This document shows, piece after piece, positions 7,782-16,546 of a DNA stretch of 64,000 nt (positions are counted from its first letter, which is position 1; each line of letters begins with the position of its first letter). The notes beneath the pieces were generated by a model. That model had not been told where the DNA came from and ran no database searches. It worked only from the letters and a program-made list of their open reading frames with translations. This stretch comes from DATJPY01 sp035506135. GTDB lineage: Bacteria; Myxococcota_A; UBA9160; PR03. The DNA lies in the NCBI GenBank assembly GCA_035506135.1, contig DATJPY010000095.1, positions 1 through 64,000 of the forward strand, in the 5' to 3' direction. Position numbers and translations under genes: made by a program.

Positions 7782-8770
7782 TCCACCCCCTCGCAGCGGC
7801 CGAGGCGCGCGAGCTGGCCGCGGATCTCGGCGCGCGCGAAGGCGCCGGATACCGAGACGAGCACGGGCAGCGGGGGCAGCGAGGGCAGCGACTCGGGCCG
7901 CACCACGATCGCGCCGTGGATGCGCTCGCCGATCCGGCCTGGATGCAGCTCGACGATGGCGGCCGGCCGCTTCCCGTGGGCGAGCAGCGCCCGGCGCAGC
8001 GCCTTGCCGGTCTCGCCGTAGCCCCAGAGGACATACGCGTCTCCGTGTCGCAGGGGGCCGGTGGCGAGGAAGCTGGCCTTGCACGCCAGGAAGCGCTCCC
8101 GCGCGTACGCGGGGTGCGTGCGCCAGAGCCGCGCCGGCGCATCGCGCCACGAGAGGAGGCGGCGCGGGACCACGCCGACGCGCAGGCCCGCCGCGAAGAG
8201 CCGCAGCAGCAGGTCGTAGTCCTCGGGCCAGCCGCACTCGCGGTAGCCGAATTCGCACAGCACCTCGCGCCGCAGCATCCAGGTCGGGTGCGGCAGCGGG
8301 CACTCGACGAAGCGCTCGCGGCGCACCGCGTCGGCCGAGTCGACGCCGCGGAGCCAGCGCTCGTAGTCGCGCAGGCCCGGCCGCATCCCGGCGCGCGGGA
8401 ACACGCGCACGTGGCATCCGACGCCGCAGAGGGTCGGATCGGCGCACAGCGCCGCGCTCTGCGCCGCGAGCCGCGCGCGGTGCATCAGGTCATCGCCGTC
8501 CATGCGCGCCACCAGCTCGCCGTGGCACGCCGCGAGGCCGGTCGAGAGGGCGTCGACCAGTCCGCGCGCTCCGGTCGCGATCACCCGGAAGCGCGGGTCC
8601 CGCGCGGCCGCTCGGTCGGCGCACGCGCGCGTCGCGTCCCGCGAGCCGTCGTCGACGATCACGCACTCGAAGCGCGGCTCGCTCTGCCGGCGGATGCTGT
8701 CGAGGCAGGCGGGCAGCGTGGACGCGGCGTCGCGCACCGGGAGCAGGATCGAAACGAGCGGGCGGCTCAC
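7763..8770 (-). CDS. Family 2 glycosyltransferase with C-terminal Rossmann-like domain
   Basis: A 335-residue glycosyltransferase. The GT-A domain (about residues 1-230) shows VSILLPVRDAAST, FECVIVDDGSRD and the metal-binding RMDGDD motif. From about residue 245 a second piece appears, with VLWGYGETGKALRRALLAHG resembling the glycine-rich turn of a nucleotide-binding Rossmann fold. It may bind a cofactor or simply be structural. The start is a GTG (8770) overlapping the stop of the upstream methyltransferase gene, so the two are coupled. The acceptor is unknown; surface polysaccharide or glycolipid is plausible. Hopanoid head-group work is possible by proximity only. Confidence 0.82.
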   Translation of the reverse strand: MSRPLVSILLPVRDAASTLPACLDSIRRQSEPRFECVIVDDGSRDATRACADRAAARDPRFRVIATGARGLVDALSTGLAACHGELVARMDGDDLMHRARLAAQSAALCADPTLCGVGCHVRVFPRAGMRPGLRDYERWLRGVDSADAVRRERFVECPLPHPTWMLRREVLCEFGYRECGWPEDYDLLLRLFAAGLRVGVVPRRLLSWRDAPARLWRTHPAYARERFLACKASFLATGPLRHGDAYVLWGYGETGKALRRALLAHGKRPAAIVELHPGRIGERIHGAIVVRPESLPSLPPLPVLVSVSGAFARAEIRGQLARLGRCEGVDYIVAA

Positions 8771-9660
8771 GGGTCGGGCAGGGCGGGGAGGAGTGGTCCA
8801 GCGAGCAGGCGGGCGCCGAGCACGCGGTGGTCGAGGCCCGCGGCGCGGTCGAGGTCGGCGAGCCACGCCGGCAACGCCACGCGGACCTTGGGCGCGGCCT
8901 CCTCGACCCCGCGCGCGGCGAGCGCCTGGGCCCAGGCAGACCAGTCGGGATTGGCCGGGCCTGCGAGCGGCTCGAAGACGAGCACGCGCACGCCCGCCTC
9001 GATCGCGCGCAGGATCCGCGCGAGCAGCTCCGCCCGGGCGCGCTCGTCCATCTCGTTGACCGCCCACGCCAGCACCCAGAGCTGACCCGCGAGGGGCCGC
9101 GGCGCGGCGTCCGGCAGGCGCCCGCGCCGCGCGCGCGCGCGCAGGCCGAACGCCGCCCAGGTGCGCCGCGCCTCGGCGAGCGCGAAGCCGGAGCGGTCGA
9201 CCCCCGCGACGCGCGGCGGACCGGGGAGCGCCAGCGCGACGGCGGCGCCGGCGGCGCCCGTGCCGCAGCCGAGGTCGTGCACCTCGGAGACGGCGCCGAG
9301 GCGCTCGACACCGATCTGCGACATGGCGTGGGAGACGGTGAGGAAGTGCAGCGCCGCGTAGTAGGTGGCGATGGCCGCGCGCTTGGCGCGCCCCTCGATC
9401 GCGCGCGCCGCGAGGTCGGTCCCTTCGCGGCGCTCGACGTAGAGCGACGAGAGCGCCTGCACGCCCTTGCGGACCTCGCGGAACGCGAGCTCGCGGGTGT
9501 GGCGCGACACGGCCTCGGCCAGCCAGCGGTCGAACGCGGGGGCCGCATCGCCGCCGAGATACGGCACGGGCGCGCCGAGCCGCGGCGTGCGGACGGGGCT
9601 GCGCGCGCCCGCGCGGGAGCGGCCGCTCCGGCCCCTACGCGCTTTGCTCCAACGCGACAC
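8767..9660 (-). CDS. Class I SAM-dependent methyltransferase
   Basis: A 297-residue protein with an N-terminal helical region (about 1-125) and a Rossmann methyltransferase core. The SAM-binding motif I is VHDLGCGTGAAGAAVALA, followed by an acidic loop (AGVDRSGFALAEARR) and the WAVNEMDERAR segment. The layout resembles Rsm22-type methyltransferases, but I am not certain of that. The GTG at 9660 is the first start that keeps the whole conserved part; the frame stays open upstream to 9936. It is first in a two-gene unit with the glycosyltransferase and divergent from dxs. Confidence 0.75.
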   Translation of the reverse strand: MSRWSKARRGRSGRSRAGARSPVRTPRLGAPVPYLGGDAAPAFDRWLAEAVSRHTRELAFREVRKGVQALSSLYVERREGTDLAARAIEGRAKRAAIATYYAALHFLTVSHAMSQIGVERLGAVSEVHDLGCGTGAAGAAVALALPGPPRVAGVDRSGFALAEARRTWAAFGLRARARRGRLPDAAPRPLAGQLWVLAWAVNEMDERARAELLARILRAIEAGVRVLVFEPLAGPANPDWSAWAQALAARGVEEAAPKVRVALPAWLADLDRAAGLDHRVLGARLLAGPLLPALPDP

Positions 9661-9763
9661 GCGGCGATCATACTGACCGCTGGGGCGCTTTGGGTCAGCG
9701 AAATCCGTTGGCCCGCGCCGCGCGGCTCGCCATCCTACCGCTCGAGCTGGGGGGTCGTCCGCG

Positions 9764-11572
9764 CTGAGCGTCCTTTCGACCATCCGCGAGCCGCACGATC
9801 TGCGCAGGCTGTCACGCGCCGAGCTCGGCGACGTCGCCAGGGATCTGCGCTCCGAGCTGATCGCGCTCGGGGCCGCGGCCGGCGGCCACTTCGCCGGCAG
9901 CCTCGGCGCGGTCGAGCTCTCGGTCGCGCTGCACACCGTCTTCGAGACGCCGCACGACCGCGTGGTCTGGGACGTCGGCCACCAGGCCTACGGCCACAAG
10001 GCGCTGACCGGCCGCTGCGAGGCGCTGGCGCGGATCAAGCAGGCGGGCGGCCCGAGCGGCTTCCTTCGCCGCGTCGAGAGCCCGTACGACGTGTTCGGGG
10101 CCGGCCACGCCGGCACCTCGATCTCGGCGGCGCTCGGCATCGCCGAGGCGTTTCGCCGCGGCGGCGATCGCCGGCAGGTGGTCGCGGTGATCGGCGACGG
10201 CGGTGCCACGGCCGGCATGGCCTTCGAGGCGCTGAACCACGCCGGGCACCTCTCGACACCGATCCGCGTCGTCCTGAACGACAACGGCATGGCCATCGCG
10301 CCGAACGTGGGCGGCCTGGCCCGGAGCGGTGACGTGCGCGGCTACACCTCTGCCCTGGGCTTCGGCTATCTCGGCCCCGTCGATGGCCACGACCTGGGCG
10401 CGCTGCTCGACGCGCTGGTCGCCCTTCGCGCCGCGCGCGGGCCGAGCCTCCTGCACGTGCGCACGCGCAAGGGCTGCGGCTACCCGCCGGCCGAGGCCGA
10501 TCCCTTCGGCTGGCATGCGACGGCTCCCTTCGAGCGAGCGACCGGCGCTCGCCGCTCCGGCCCGCCGGGCGGTGCTCCGACCTGGACGGCCGTCTTCGCC
10601 GAAGCGCTGGCGCACCTCGCCGATCGCGACCCGCGCGTCGTCGCCATCACCGCGGCGATGCCCGACGGCACCGGCCTCGATCGCTTCGCCCGGCGCCATC
10701 CCGGCCGCGTCTACGACGTGGGGATCGCCGAGCAGCACGCGGTCACGTTCGCGGCGGGGCTCGCGGCCGAAGGCCTGCGGCCGGTCTGCGCGATCTACTC
10801 GACGTTCCTGCAGCGCGCCTTCGACCAGCTCGTGCACGACGTCGCGCTGCAGGATCTGCCGGTGACCTTTGCGCTCGACCGCGCCGGCCTGGTCGGGGGC
10901 GACGGCCCCACCCACCACGGCGCCTTCGACCTCGCCTACTTGAGGGTGATCCCCAACTTGGTGGTGGCCGCGCCGCGCGACCCCCAGGAGCTGGCGCGGC
11001 TGCTCGCGACGGCGGTCAACTCCGGCCGCCCGTTCGCAGTGCGCTTCCCGCGCGGGGCGGCGTGCGGCGCAGCGCCCGACGCCAACTCGGCGCCGCTCCC
11101 GATCGGGCGCGGGGAGCTGCTGCGCGAGGGCGACGACGTCGCGCTGGTCGGGATCGGCAAGGCGGTCCCGGCCGCAGCCGCGGCGGCGGATCAGCTCGCG
11201 CAGCGCCGCGTGTCCGCGGCGGTGGTGGACGCGCGCTTCGCGAAGCCGCTGGACGCCGACCTGCTGTGCGAGGTCGCCGAGCGCTGCCGGCTCGTCGTCA
11301 CGGTCGAGGACCACGCGCTGGCCGGTGGGCTCGGGAGCGGCGTGCTCGAGCTCCTGGCGGATCGCGGGGTCGAGGCCCGGGTGAGGCGCCTCGGCCTGCC
11401 GGACTGCTTCATCGACCACGACGACGTCGACGCGCAGTGGCGCGAGGCCGGGATCGATGCCGCGTCGATCGCTGCCGCGGCACACGCCGGGCTCGAGGCC
11501 CGCCCGCGCGGCGCCGCGCGCCGCCGCGCGCTGCGTCCGCTCGCCGTCGTCGCCGGAGCCGGCGATGGCTGA
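9764..11572 (+). CDS. dxs: 1-deoxy-D-xylulose-5-phosphate synthase
   Basis: Thiamine-diphosphate enzyme joining pyruvate and glyceraldehyde-3-phosphate, the entry step of the MEP isoprenoid pathway. It has the family landmarks GGHFAGSLGAVELSVALH, WDVGHQAYGHKALTGR, GDGGATAGMAFEALNHAG (ThDP site; canonical GDGAL altered to GDGGA), YLGPVDGHD, and the transketolase segment VGIAEQHAVTFAAG. The total is about 602 residues, near the usual 620. No ATG, GTG or TTG is in frame between the stop at 9674 and 9962, and starting at 9962 would delete the N-terminal ThDP region. The first plausible start is CTG at 9764. It is first in the hopanoid operon, and its stop overlaps hpnD. Confidence 0.9.
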   Translation: MSVLSTIREPHDLRRLSRAELGDVARDLRSELIALGAAAGGHFAGSLGAVELSVALHTVFETPHDRVVWDVGHQAYGHKALTGRCEALARIKQAGGPSGFLRRVESPYDVFGAGHAGTSISAALGIAEAFRRGGDRRQVVAVIGDGGATAGMAFEALNHAGHLSTPIRVVLNDNGMAIAPNVGGLARSGDVRGYTSALGFGYLGPVDGHDLGALLDALVALRAARGPSLLHVRTRKGCGYPPAEADPFGWHATAPFERATGARRSGPPGGAPTWTAVFAEALAHLADRDPRVVAITAAMPDGTGLDRFARRHPGRVYDVGIAEQHAVTFAAGLAAEGLRPVCAIYSTFLQRAFDQLVHDVALQDLPVTFALDRAGLVGGDGPTHHGAFDLAYLRVIPNLVVAAPRDPQELARLLATAVNSGRPFAVRFPRGAACGAAPDANSAPLPIGRGELLREGDDVALVGIGKAVPAAAAAADQLAQRRVSAAVVDARFAKPLDADLLCEVAERCRLVVTVEDHALAGGLGSGVLELLADRGVEARVRRLGLPDCFIDHDDVDAQWREAGIDAASIAAAAHAGLEARPRGAARRRALRPLAVVAGAGDG

Positions 11573-12440
11573 CGAGCGGCTCGACGCGCGCGTGCTCGCA
11601 GCCTACGACCACTGCGCCGACGTCACGCGGCGCAGCGGCTCGAGCTTCGCCGCGGCGTTCTGGATGCTGCCTCGCCCGAGGCGTCGCGCGATCCACGCGG
11701 TCTACGCCTTCTGCCGGCTGGCCGACGACATCGCCGACGACCCTTCCGTCCGGGGCGATCGCGAGCGGCTGCTCGAACGCTGGCGCTCCGAGCTCGACGC
11801 GGCCTACCACGGCTCGGCCGAGCACCCGATCGGGGTCGCCCTCGGCGACGCCGTGCAGCGCTTCGACCTGCCGCAGGACGTCTTCCTCGACCTGCTGCGC
11901 GGGATCGAGTCCGATCTGCGCGGCGAGCCGATGCTCCGCTTCGACGATCTCCGCCGCTACTGCTACCGCGTGGCGTCGACGGTCGGGCTGCTACTGGTCC
12001 GGGTGCTGGAGGCGCGGGATCCGCGCTCGCTCGACTACGCCGCGCACATGGGGATCGCGGTCCAGCTCACCAACGTGCTGCGCGACGTCGGCGAGGACGC
12101 CGCCAGCGGCCGCGTCTACCTGGCGCGCGAGGACCTGCTCCGCTTCGGCGTCGACGAGTCGGACCTGGCCCGCCGCCAGCTCACCGAGCCGATCCGCCTG
12201 CTGCTCGCGCTCTACGCCGAGCGCGCGCGCATCGAGTACGAGCGCGCCGGAGCGGCCCTGCCCGAGCCGGATCGACACGCGCTGCGGCCGGCCGAGGCGA
12301 TGGGGCGCATCTACCGGCGCTTGCTCGAGACGATGTACGAGCGCGGCTTCCCGTGCCTCGAGCGCCCGCTGCGGCTCTCGCGGCCGCGGCGCCTCGCGAT
12401 CGCCGCCGGCGCCTGGCTCGGGCTCGGGGCCGCCGCATGA
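11565..12440 (+). CDS. hpnD: Presqualene diphosphate synthase HpnD
   Basis: A 291-residue squalene/phytoene synthase-family protein. HpnD condenses two farnesyl diphosphates to presqualene diphosphate, the first step of the HpnCDE squalene route. Asp-rich metal sites are CRLADDIADDPS and NVLRDVGEDAASGRVYLARE, and the family opening SGSSFAAAFWMLPRPRRRAIH is clear. HpnD rather than HpnC is assigned from the SSF..LP..RR..I..(V/L)YAFCR pattern and from the second, HpnC-like copy downstream. It overlaps dxs by 8 bp and the isomerase gene by 4 bp. Confidence 0.88.
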   Translation: MADERLDARVLAAYDHCADVTRRSGSSFAAAFWMLPRPRRRAIHAVYAFCRLADDIADDPSVRGDRERLLERWRSELDAAYHGSAEHPIGVALGDAVQRFDLPQDVFLDLLRGIESDLRGEPMLRFDDLRRYCYRVASTVGLLLVRVLEARDPRSLDYAAHMGIAVQLTNVLRDVGEDAASGRVYLAREDLLRFGVDESDLARRQLTEPIRLLLALYAERARIEYERAGAALPEPDRHALRPAEAMGRIYRRLLETMYERGFPCLERPLRLSRPRRLAIAAGAWLGLGAAA

Positions 12441-13516
12441 GCGGGATCGGCGAGCGCAAGCTCTCGCACCTGGAGCTCTGCGCCACGCGCGACGTGGAGT
12501 CGCACGCCTCCACGCTGCTCGACGAGGTCCACCTGCTGCACGAGGCGCTGCCGGAGCTCTCGGCCGCCGAGGTAGACCCGTCGGTCGAGCTGCTGGGCCG
12601 CCGGCTGCACGCTCCCATCCTGATATCCGGCATGACCGGAGGCGCGCCGGCCGCGCGCGAGGTGAACCGCGCGCTCGCGACGGCCGCCCAGAAGCTCGGG
12701 CTCGGCATGGGCGTCGGCTCGCAGCGCGCCATGCTGGTGGATCCGGCGTGCGCGGACAGCTACCGGGTGCGCGACGCGGCGCCCGACATCCTGCTGCTCG
12801 CCAACATCGGGGCGGTGCAGGCGCGCGAGGCGGGTCCGTCGCGCGTGGCCGCGCTGGTCGAGGACATCGGCGCGGACGCCCTCTGCGTCCACCTGAACCC
12901 GGCTCAGGAGCTGGTGCAGGACGAGGGCGACCGCGACTTCCGAGGCTGCGTGCGCGCGATCGAGCGCCTGGTGCGCGAGCTGCGCGGGCGGGTCGTGGTC
13001 AAGGAGACCGGATGCGGCCTCGGTCCCGCCGCGCTCGCGAGGCTGGGAGAGGTCGGCGTCGCCACCGTCGACGTCTCGGGCGCCGGCGGCACGACCTGGA
13101 CGGGCGTGGAGGCGCTGCGCGGCTCGGCGCGCCAGCGCGCGCTCGGCCAGGAGCTGCGCGAGTGGGGCATTCCGACGGCGGCCGCCATCGTCTACGCGCG
13201 CCGCGCGGGGATGCGCGTCATCGCGTCGGGCGGGCTCCGCGGCGCGCTGGACGTAGTCCGTGCGCTCGCGCTCGGGGCCGACGCCGCATCGCTGGCACTC
13301 CCCTTCCTGCGCGCCTACGCGCAGGGCGGCGAGCGCGGAGTCCTCGAGCTGGCCGAGCGCATCGCGGAGGGCGTGCGGGCCCTCCTGCTCCTGACCGGCG
13401 CGCGCCGTCCCGAGGCGCTGCGGTCGCTTCCCCGGCGGCTCGGCTCCCGCCTGCGGAGCTGGGTCGAGGACGGCCCGGCGACGGCGGGCGCGGCGGCCGC
13501 CCGGCACGCGAACTGA
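12437..13516 (+). CDS. fni: Type 2 isopentenyl-diphosphate delta-isomerase
   Basis: A 359-residue FMN/NADPH-dependent isomerase interconverting IPP and DMAPP. It is an alpha/beta barrel related to the FMN-linked oxidoreductases. Recognisable segments are the N-terminal KLSHLELCATRDVE, the ISGMTGGAPAAREVNR loop, GMGVGSQRAML, HLNPAQELVQDEGDRDF, VVVKETGCGLGP and the phosphate-binding IASGGLRGALDV. The ATG start overlaps the hpnD stop. The enzyme supplies allylic primer to the prenyl synthase encoded later in the operon. A 26-bp palindrome begins inside its last codons and stop. Confidence 0.92.
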   Translation: MSGIGERKLSHLELCATRDVESHASTLLDEVHLLHEALPELSAAEVDPSVELLGRRLHAPILISGMTGGAPAAREVNRALATAAQKLGLGMGVGSQRAMLVDPACADSYRVRDAAPDILLLANIGAVQAREAGPSRVAALVEDIGADALCVHLNPAQELVQDEGDRDFRGCVRAIERLVRELRGRVVVKETGCGLGPAALARLGEVGVATVDVSGAGGTTWTGVEALRGSARQRALGQELREWGIPTAAAIVYARRAGMRVIASGGLRGALDVVRALALGADAASLALPFLRAYAQGGERGVLELAERIAEGVRALLLLTGARRPEALRSLPRRLGSRLRSWVEDGPATAGAAAARHAN

Positions 13517-13538
13517 CCGATGCGGCCCGAGCGGTCAG
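13513..13538. promoter_or_regulatory. 26-bp interrupted palindrome, possible TetR operator or attenuating hairpin
   Basis: Perfect 7-bp arms CTGACCG (13513-13519) and CGGTCAG (13532-13538) are separated by 12 bp. The left arm contains the TGA stop of the isomerase gene. The palindrome lies about 105 bp upstream of the GTG start of the TetR-type regulator in the only sizeable gap of the hopanoid operon. Arm size and spacing fit a TetR-family operator, but an intrinsic hairpin reducing read-through is equally possible. No T-run follows. Confidence 0.4.
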
Positions 13539-13641
13539 CAGTTGCGGTTGTTGGATCGCGGCCGAGTTGAAATCCTCTGGCGCAACCGCGCGTCCGCCGG
13601 ACCCGGCCCCGCGCCCGCGGAGCCGGGAGGAGGGGTCGACC

Positions 13642-14301
13642 GTGGAGCCGAGCGCCTCGACACCCCGCGTGCACGCCGTCCACGCGAAGCCGCCGTCCCG
13701 CACCCATCGGGACCGCAAGGCCGACACGCAGTCGCGTATCCTCGACGCCGCGGTCGCGCTGTTCGCCGCGCACGGCTACGACGGCACCAGCATCTCCGCG
13801 ATCGCCGCCCGAGCCGGGGTGAGCCGCGGAGCGGTGTTCTGGCACTTCACCGACAAGGACCAGCTCTTCCAGGAGTCGTTCCGCTGCATGCTGGTCCCGT
13901 TCGTCGAGCAGCTCAAGGCCACCATCGACCACATCGACCCCCGCAAGCGGCTGTTCGAGCTGTTCGACGTCTACGAGCGCTTCGTCGCGCAGCACCGCGA
14001 GACGATCGAGTCGATCGTGCGCTGGGTACTCGAGTCGCCGACGCTCCGCGCGCGGCTGCAGCGGCCGCTCCTGGCCCTGGTCGACGAGTTCGTGCGCGAC
14101 GTGCGCGCCTCGCTCCAGGAGCTCGTCGACGACGACGGCGAGGCGGCTGCGCTGGCGGCCGCGCTCAGCTCCGCGCTGCACGGGAACCTGCTGCTCTCGC
14201 TGCTCGACGCCAACGAGGAGCGGCGCGCGCTGCGCCGGGTGGGTCTGCGCCTCATCGCCGAGCGGGTGCTGTCGCCCCTCGATCCGTCCCGGCAGCAGTG
14301 A
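13642..14301 (+). CDS. TetR-family transcriptional regulator in the hopanoid operon
   Basis: A 219-residue regulator. The helix-turn-helix (about residues 30-78) reads ILDAAVALFAAHGYDGTSIS, AIAARAGVSRGAVFWHF and TDKDQLFQESF, a textbook TetR DNA-binding domain. The C-terminal helical ligand domain resembles no named subgroup that I can identify. A GTG start at 13642 is preceded by a strong GGGAGGAGGGG ribosome site and extends about 30 residues before the HTH. The stop overlaps the hpnC GTG. Its position in the operon suggests it controls hopanoid genes in response to a lipid or drug-like ligand; this is inference. Confidence 0.85.
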   Translation: MEPSASTPRVHAVHAKPPSRTHRDRKADTQSRILDAAVALFAAHGYDGTSISAIAARAGVSRGAVFWHFTDKDQLFQESFRCMLVPFVEQLKATIDHIDPRKRLFELFDVYERFVAQHRETIESIVRWVLESPTLRARLQRPLLALVDEFVRDVRASLQELVDDDGEAAALAAALSSALHGNLLLSLLDANEERRALRRVGLRLIAERVLSPLDPSRQQ

Positions 14302-15185
14302 ACGGGCTGGCATCGAGCACCCGCGCGGCGAGCGCGGGCTCCGGCGACGTGCCGCTCGCCGCCGCCGCGGTGCTGGCGCGGGCGGGCGGCGAGAACTTCC
14401 CGGTCGCGCTCCGCCTGCTCCCGCGGAGCGCGCGCCGCGACCTGCTGGCCCTCTACGGCTTCGCGCGTCTGGTCGACGACCTCGGCGACGAGGCGCCCGG
14501 CGACCGGCTCGCGGCGCTCGACGCGGTCGAGGCGGACCTCGACCGCGCCTATCGCGGCGCGGCGCGCCACCCGCTGCTCCGCCGCCTCGAGCCGGTGCTG
14601 CGCCGGCACGATCTGCCGCGCGAGCCCTTCGCGGCGCTGATCGAGGCGAATCGGCGCGACCAGCTCGTGCATCGCTATCCGAGCTGGGAGGCGCTGCGGG
14701 GCTACTGCGCCCTCTCGGCCGATCCGGTGGGCCGCCTGGTGCTGCGCGTGTTCGGGGCGGCGACTCCGGCGCGCGATCTCCTGTCGGACTCGATCTGCAG
14801 CGCGCTCCAGCTCATCGAGCACTGCCAGGACGTCGCCGAGGATCGCGGCCGCGGCCGCGTCTACCTGCCGGCGGAGGATCTCGACCGCTTCGGATGCGTG
14901 GAGGGCGATCTCGCCGCCTCGCCGGCGCCCGCCGCCCTCCGCGCCGCGATTGCCTTCGAGGTCGCGCGCGCACGTGACCTCCTCGCACTCGGAGAGCCGC
15001 TGCTCGGCGAGCTGCGGGGCTCCGCACGCCTCGCGGTGGCGGGCTTCGCAGCCGGCGGCCACGCCGCCTGCGACAGCCTCGAGCGCGCGGGCTTCGACCC
15101 CGGCGCCGGCCGCGCGCGCCGGCGCGACGTTGCGCGCTGGATGATCCGGCTCCTGCGCCGCTCGCGGCCGCGAGGAACTGCGTGA
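14298..15185 (+). CDS. hpnC: Hydroxysqualene synthase HpnC
   Basis: A 295-residue squalene/phytoene synthase-family protein. HpnC converts presqualene diphosphate to hydroxysqualene. The HpnC pattern is visible in ENFPVALRLLPRSARRDLLA, with the first Asp motif as LVDDLGDEAPGDR and the second as QDVAEDRGRGRVYLPAEDLD. A Pro/Ala/Ser-rich N-terminal extension of about 30 residues precedes it. It starts at a GTG overlapping the tetR stop and ends overlapping hpnE. Unlike the usual hpnC-hpnD-hpnE order, it is separated from hpnD by the isomerase and regulator genes. Confidence 0.87.
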   Translation: MNGLASSTRAASAGSGDVPLAAAAVLARAGGENFPVALRLLPRSARRDLLALYGFARLVDDLGDEAPGDRLAALDAVEADLDRAYRGAARHPLLRRLEPVLRRHDLPREPFAALIEANRRDQLVHRYPSWEALRGYCALSADPVGRLVLRVFGAATPARDLLSDSICSALQLIEHCQDVAEDRGRGRVYLPAEDLDRFGCVEGDLAASPAPAALRAAIAFEVARARDLLALGEPLLGELRGSARLAVAGFAAGGHAACDSLERAGFDPGAGRARRRDVARWMIRLLRRSRPRGTA

Positions 15186-16546
15186 GCGCACCGCACGTCG
15201 CAGTCGTCGGTGGCGGGCTCGCCGGCCTGAGCGCGGCGATCGCGTGCGCGGACGCGGGCGCGCGCGTCTCGCTCTTCGAGGCGCGCGTCCGTCTCGGCGG
15301 CGCCACCTGGTCGGCGTTGCACCAGGGCCTCGAGGTCGACAACGGCCAGCACGTCTTCCTGCGCTGCTGCCACGCCTACCGCGGCTTCCTGAGGCGGCTC
15401 GGCGTCGAAGGCCGCACCGTGCTGCAGGACCGCCTCGCGATCCCCGTCGCGACGCCCGGCGGGCGGATCTCGTGGATCCGCCGCGCGCGCCTGCCGAGCC
15501 CGGCACACCTCGCGCCGAGCCTGCTGCGCTTCGCGCCGCTTCCGCTCGCCGCGCGGCTGCGCGCGGCCCGGACTGCGCAGCGCCTCGCGCGCCTCGACCT
15601 CGGCGATCCGGCGCTCGACGCCCGTCGGTTCGGCGACTGGCTCGCCGAGCAGGGCGAGGGCGACGCCGCCATCGACGGCTTCTGGGACCTCCTGGTGCGC
15701 CCGACCGTGAACCTGCCCGCGCGCGACGCCTCGCTCGCGCTCGCGACGAAGGTCTTCCAGACGGGGCTCTTCACCGCGCCGGATGCGTCCGACCTCGGCT
15801 ACGCGACGGTGCCGCTCCAGGCGCTGCACGCGGAGCCGGCCGCCGCCGCACTCGCGACGGCCGGCGCGAGCGTCCACCTGCGAAGCCGCGCCACCCGCAT
15901 CGCTGCAGTGCACGGGGGACGCCCCGCGCTCTGGGTCGGCGGCGAGCGCGTCGGTGCCGACGCGGTGGTCCTGGCCGCTCCGCCCGACGCAGCGGCCGAT
16001 CTGCTTCCGCCCGAGGCGGGTGTCGACACGTCCGCCCTCCTGCGCCTCGGTGCGTCGCCGATCGTGAATCTCCACGTGGTGTTCGACCGGCGCGTCCTGT
16101 CGCTGCCGTTCGTCGCCGGAATCGGCACGCCCCTCCAGTGGATCTTCGACCGCACGCGCGCGGCGGGGCTCGAGCGCGGCCAGTACCTCGCGGTGTCGCT
16201 CTCCGCTGCGGACGAGTGGGTGGGGCGATCGACCCGCGAGCTGCGCGAGGTCTTCCTCCCCGCCTTCGAGGCGCTGCTGCCCGGCGCGCGCGGAGCCCGC
16301 GTCGTGCGCTTCTTCGCGACCTGCGAGCGCGCGGCGACCTTCCGCCAGGCGCCCGGCACCGCGGCCCTGAGACCCCGCGCGGAGACGGCCCAGCCGGGCC
16401 TGCTGCTCGCCGGCGCATGGACCGACACGGGCTGGCCCGCCACCATGGAGGGCGCCGTGCGCAGCGGCCTCGCGGCTGCCCGCGCCGCGCTGCTCGGGCT
16501 CGGGCGCACGCGCGCGCTTCCCGAGCTTCCCGCGGAGGCGGCGTGA
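15182..16546 (+). CDS. hpnE: Hydroxysqualene dehydroxylase HpnE
   Basis: A 454-residue FAD-dependent amine-oxidase/desaturase-family enzyme that reduces hydroxysqualene to squalene, completing HpnCDE. The dinucleotide fold is at the N-terminus (VAVVGGGLAGLSAAIACADA), followed by LRLGG-type VRLGGATWS and the family's DNGQHVFLRCCHAYRGFL. The C-terminal FAD segment is LLLAGAWTDTGWPATMEGAV. It is joined to its neighbours by GTGA overlaps on both sides. The length is normal for the family. Confidence 0.9.
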   Translation: MSAPHVAVVGGGLAGLSAAIACADAGARVSLFEARVRLGGATWSALHQGLEVDNGQHVFLRCCHAYRGFLRRLGVEGRTVLQDRLAIPVATPGGRISWIRRARLPSPAHLAPSLLRFAPLPLAARLRAARTAQRLARLDLGDPALDARRFGDWLAEQGEGDAAIDGFWDLLVRPTVNLPARDASLALATKVFQTGLFTAPDASDLGYATVPLQALHAEPAAAALATAGASVHLRSRATRIAAVHGGRPALWVGGERVGADAVVLAAPPDAAADLLPPEAGVDTSALLRLGASPIVNLHVVFDRRVLSLPFVAGIGTPLQWIFDRTRAAGLERGQYLAVSLSAADEWVGRSTRELREVFLPAFEALLPGARGARVVRFFATCERAATFRQAPGTAALRPRAETAQPGLLLAGAWTDTGWPATMEGAVRSGLAAARAALLGLGRTRALPELPAEAA

